From Campylobacterota bacterium (GTDB taxonomy: Bacteria; Campylobacterota; Campylobacteria; Campylobacterales; Sulfurovaceae), in the NCBI GenBank assembly GCA_011330645.1, contig DRQB01000004.1, positions 1 through 6,846 on the forward strand: DNA of 6,846 nucleotides. Direction: 5' to 3'. The notes below the pieces were generated by a model, which was given only the letters and a program-made list of their open reading frames with translations, was not told the DNA's origin and searched no databases. Position 1 is the first letter of the stretch. Every line of letters begins with the position of its first letter. Both the position numbers and the translations under genes were made by a program. This document shows, piece after piece, positions 5,558 through 6,846 of the stretch.

Positions 5558-5575
5558 GCATACAAGGAAGTATGC
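5558..5575 (-). repeat. Hairpin downstream of yajQ
   Basis: GCATAC (5558-5563) and GTATGC (5570-5575) are exact reverse complements with a six-base loop, 25 bp beyond the yajQ stop. On the minus strand TAATTG follows rather than a U tract, so it is a stem-loop of uncertain role, possibly 3' end protection. Confidence 0.35.
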
Positions 5576-5600
5576 AAAACTAAATCAAAAATTCAAATAA

Positions 5601-6098
5601 CTATTTAAAATTCCCAAACACCAACGGCGCCTTCAAATCAAGCGTCTTCACTTCAGCCATCACAGCCTGCAGATCATCTATCTTCTTACCAGAGACACGT
5701 ACTTCATCACCCTGTATAGACGGAGTCACTTTACGTTTCATCGCTTTTATGGCTTTGACTATTTGTTTGGCTTCATCTTTATCTATGGTATCTACAATGC
5801 GGTAAATCACTTTTGTATTTCCACCAGAGATACCCTCAGTCTTCACTTCTTCGAGTGATTTTCCTGCGATGTTACGTTTGATGAGTTTAGAAATGAGTAT
5901 ATCTTTAAGCGCATCTATCTTAGAGTCTGTAGAAGAGCTAAGAGAGAGTGTCTTTGCCTGCTCATTCAAGTTTATCTCAGCTTTAATACCCTTAAAGTCA
6001 AAGCGAGTAGCTACCTCTTTCTCTGCCATCACGATAGCATTCTTCATCTCCATCATATCCAGCTTCGCTGTTATGTCAAAATAGTGGTCTTTTGCCAT
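5601..6098 (-). CDS. yajQ: YajQ family cyclic di-GMP/nucleotide-binding protein
   Basis: A 165-residue cytoplasmic protein of the UPF0234/YajQ family (usual length about 160). The N-terminal signature FDITAKLDMMEMKNA is followed by EVATRFDFKG ending at residue 37, the most conserved motif. The C-terminal signature is SIQGDEVRVSGKKIDDLQAV at 127-146, ending APLVFGNFK. The fold has two ferredoxin-like domains; family members bind nucleic acid or nucleotides, and a Xanthomonas homologue binds cyclic di-GMP and acts with a transcription factor. The role here is not defined. Its ATG is only two bases after the toxin stop, and its RBS (AAAGGAT) lies inside the end of the toxin gene, so it is expressed from the TA promoter unless a promoter hides within the toxin gene. 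Confidence 0.93.
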   Translation of the reverse strand: MAKDHYFDITAKLDMMEMKNAIVMAEKEVATRFDFKGIKAEINLNEQAKTLSLSSSTDSKIDALKDILISKLIKRNIAGKSLEEVKTEGISGGNTKVIYRIVDTIDKDEAKQIVKAIKAMKRKVTPSIQGDEVRVSGKKIDDLQAVMAEVKTLDLKAPLVFGNFK

Positions 6099-6100
6099 GT

Positions 6101-6424
6101 TTATCCTTTCTTGTATTCATATACTATCATATCTATTGCTACATCCGAAATATTTTCCATCTCACTTTTAGAGTATATATCAACTAAAAATATTTCATCT
6201 TCTATAATCGAATAAGTAATAATCCTATACCCTGCACTTTTACCTTTATTGTTATCACTGTTTTTAATACGTACCTTGTACAATCCTTGAGCCAGTTTTG
6301 TACCTTGATTTGGATTATCATTCAAACTAGTAATAAATAAGTTTAAATCTTTTTTGAAACTCTTATAATGTTTCGATAATTTCTTTGCACTCTTTTTAAA
6401 AGTACCTGAGTAGAGTATCTTCAC
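6101..6424 (-). CDS. RelE/ParE-superfamily toxin of a type II toxin-antitoxin module
   Basis: A 107-residue basic protein matching RelE-like toxins of the kind with the C-terminal pattern K-R-(N)-GKSAGYRIITY-(N)-IFLVDIYSKSEMENIS. Here GLYKVRIKNSDNN is at 47-59, GKSAGYRIITY at 61-71 and the DIYSKSEMENIS strand at 82-93. The N-terminus begins FKKSAKKLSKHYKSFKKDL, a helical, lysine-rich segment typical of the family. Such toxins are usually ribosome-dependent mRNA endonucleases; R67 and Y71 are plausible active-site contributors, by inference. The start is GTG, which shares one base with the antitoxin stop (TAGTG), so translation is coupled. No truncation or frameshift is seen. The region looks more AT-rich than trxA/trxB, consistent with acquisition by transfer. 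Confidence 0.85.
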   Translation of the reverse strand: MKILYSGTFKKSAKKLSKHYKSFKKDLNLFITSLNDNPNQGTKLAQGLYKVRIKNSDNNKGKSAGYRIITYSIIEDEIFLVDIYSKSEMENISDVAIDMIVYEYKKG

Positions 6425-6720
6425 TAAAGTTCATCCCATAATGTATCTATAGGGTATGCTTTCTTTTTACCTGCTTTGATAAGCTCCAATTCATCTAATG
6501 AATCTGTAATACGCTTTTTGAGTTCAGAATACTCTTGAAAAGCTAAGGCATCTTTCATCTTCTCATACTCATCTTTAGAAACAAGCACTGCTTCTATACG
6601 ATTGTTTTTCAATACTGCTAGTTTATCTACAGTATGGTCTTTTATCTGAGACAAATATGACCCAAACTTCTTAGCAAACTCCGAAGAGGGTATAAGCTCA
6701 TCATTTTCATACGCTACCAT
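6424..6720 (-). CDS. Phd/YefM-family antitoxin
   Basis: A 98-residue protein with a Phd/YefM N-terminal domain: IPSSEFAKKFGSYLSQI at 10-26, then KLAVLKNNRIEAVLVSKDEYEKM at 33-55, which is the prevent-host-death signature. This half dimerises and binds DNA in the family. Residues 60-98 (acidic, ending WDEL) should be the toxin-binding tail that becomes ordered on the toxin. It neutralises the RelE-like protein encoded immediately downstream and probably represses its own promoter. The RBS is an excellent AAGGAG. A palindrome between -10 box and RBS is the likely operator. Confidence 0.88.
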   Translation of the reverse strand: MVAYENDELIPSSEFAKKFGSYLSQIKDHTVDKLAVLKNNRIEAVLVSKDEYEKMKDALAFQEYSELKKRITDSLDELELIKAGKKKAYPIDTLWDEL

Positions 6721-6733
6721 ACAAACTCCTTTT

Positions 6734-6749
6734 ACGGAATATATCCCGT
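6734..6749. promoter_or_regulatory. Probable antitoxin operator
   Basis: ACGGAATATATCCCGT is a 16-bp palindrome with one mismatched base pair. It lies directly upstream of the antitoxin RBS and just downstream of the predicted transcription start, where a Phd/YefM dimer would block RNA polymerase. Binding is inferred from position and symmetry. Confidence 0.5.
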
Positions 6750-6761
6750 GTTATTTTGTGT

Positions 6762-6770
6762 ATTATAGCA
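6762..6770 (-). promoter_or_regulatory. Extended -10 promoter of the TA-yajQ operon
   Basis: On the minus strand TGCTATAAT is a perfect extended -10 element. It predicts a start near 6755 and a leader of about 35 nt. No good -35 box is present 17 bp upstream, which an extended -10 makes less necessary. Upstream of it (to 6846) I see only AT-rich DNA and no gene. Confidence 0.55.
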
Positions 6771-6846
6771 TAAAACAAAAGAGATATTATTTTACTTCTC
6801 ACATTTTTTTCATTATTCTATGTTATTTTTTTCTCATAATGCACAA

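Overview
The window looks like the chromosome of a Campylobacterota (epsilonproteobacterial) organism, probably a Sulfurovum- or Sulfurimonas-like chemolithotroph. This rests on low-GC, densely packed short operons, AAGGA-type ribosome binding sites, TATAAT -10 boxes without convincing -35 boxes, and the protein style of TrxA, TrxB, YajQ and a molybdopterin formate dehydrogenase. No sequence search was possible, so the placement is an inference. Every gene but one is on the minus strand.

Read in the direction of transcription (right to left), the window begins at 6720 with a Phd/YefM-type antitoxin. It is followed by a RelE/ParE-type toxin that overlaps it by one base, and then by yajQ, which starts two bases after the toxin stop. 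This apparent operon has an extended -10 promoter and a near-perfect palindrome between promoter and RBS, as expected for an autoregulated toxin-antitoxin (TA) module. A 198-bp convergent gap (5403-5600) rich in hairpins separates yajQ from a small plus-strand gene for an 82-residue cysteine-rich protein (5154-5402). That gene diverges from a Cys-type, cytoplasmic formate dehydrogenase catalytic subunit (2924-5041). The 112-bp divergent region between them holds promoter-like boxes for both and an inverted repeat TAGGA-N9-TCCTA.

Downstream of the formate dehydrogenase a 140-bp gap contains two related palindromes and an AT-rich hairpin. It leads into a two-gene unit, a YraN/UPF0102 PD-(D/E)XK protein followed by a phytanoyl-CoA-dioxygenase-like 2-oxoglutarate/Fe(II) oxygenase. 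Next come thioredoxin (trxA) and thioredoxin reductase (trxB), each with its own TATAAT box and separated by a 193-bp gap with a compact cluster of GC-rich hairpins. The first ten codons of a further gene, possibly dapB, overlap the trxB stop and run off the left edge.

TrxB and TrxA form the NADPH-thioredoxin reducing system. The formate dehydrogenase and the divergent Cys-rich protein may be functionally linked, but only their arrangement supports that. No IS element, CRISPR array, tRNA or rRNA was found. The less explained parts are the intergenic structures and the orphan Cys-rich protein.
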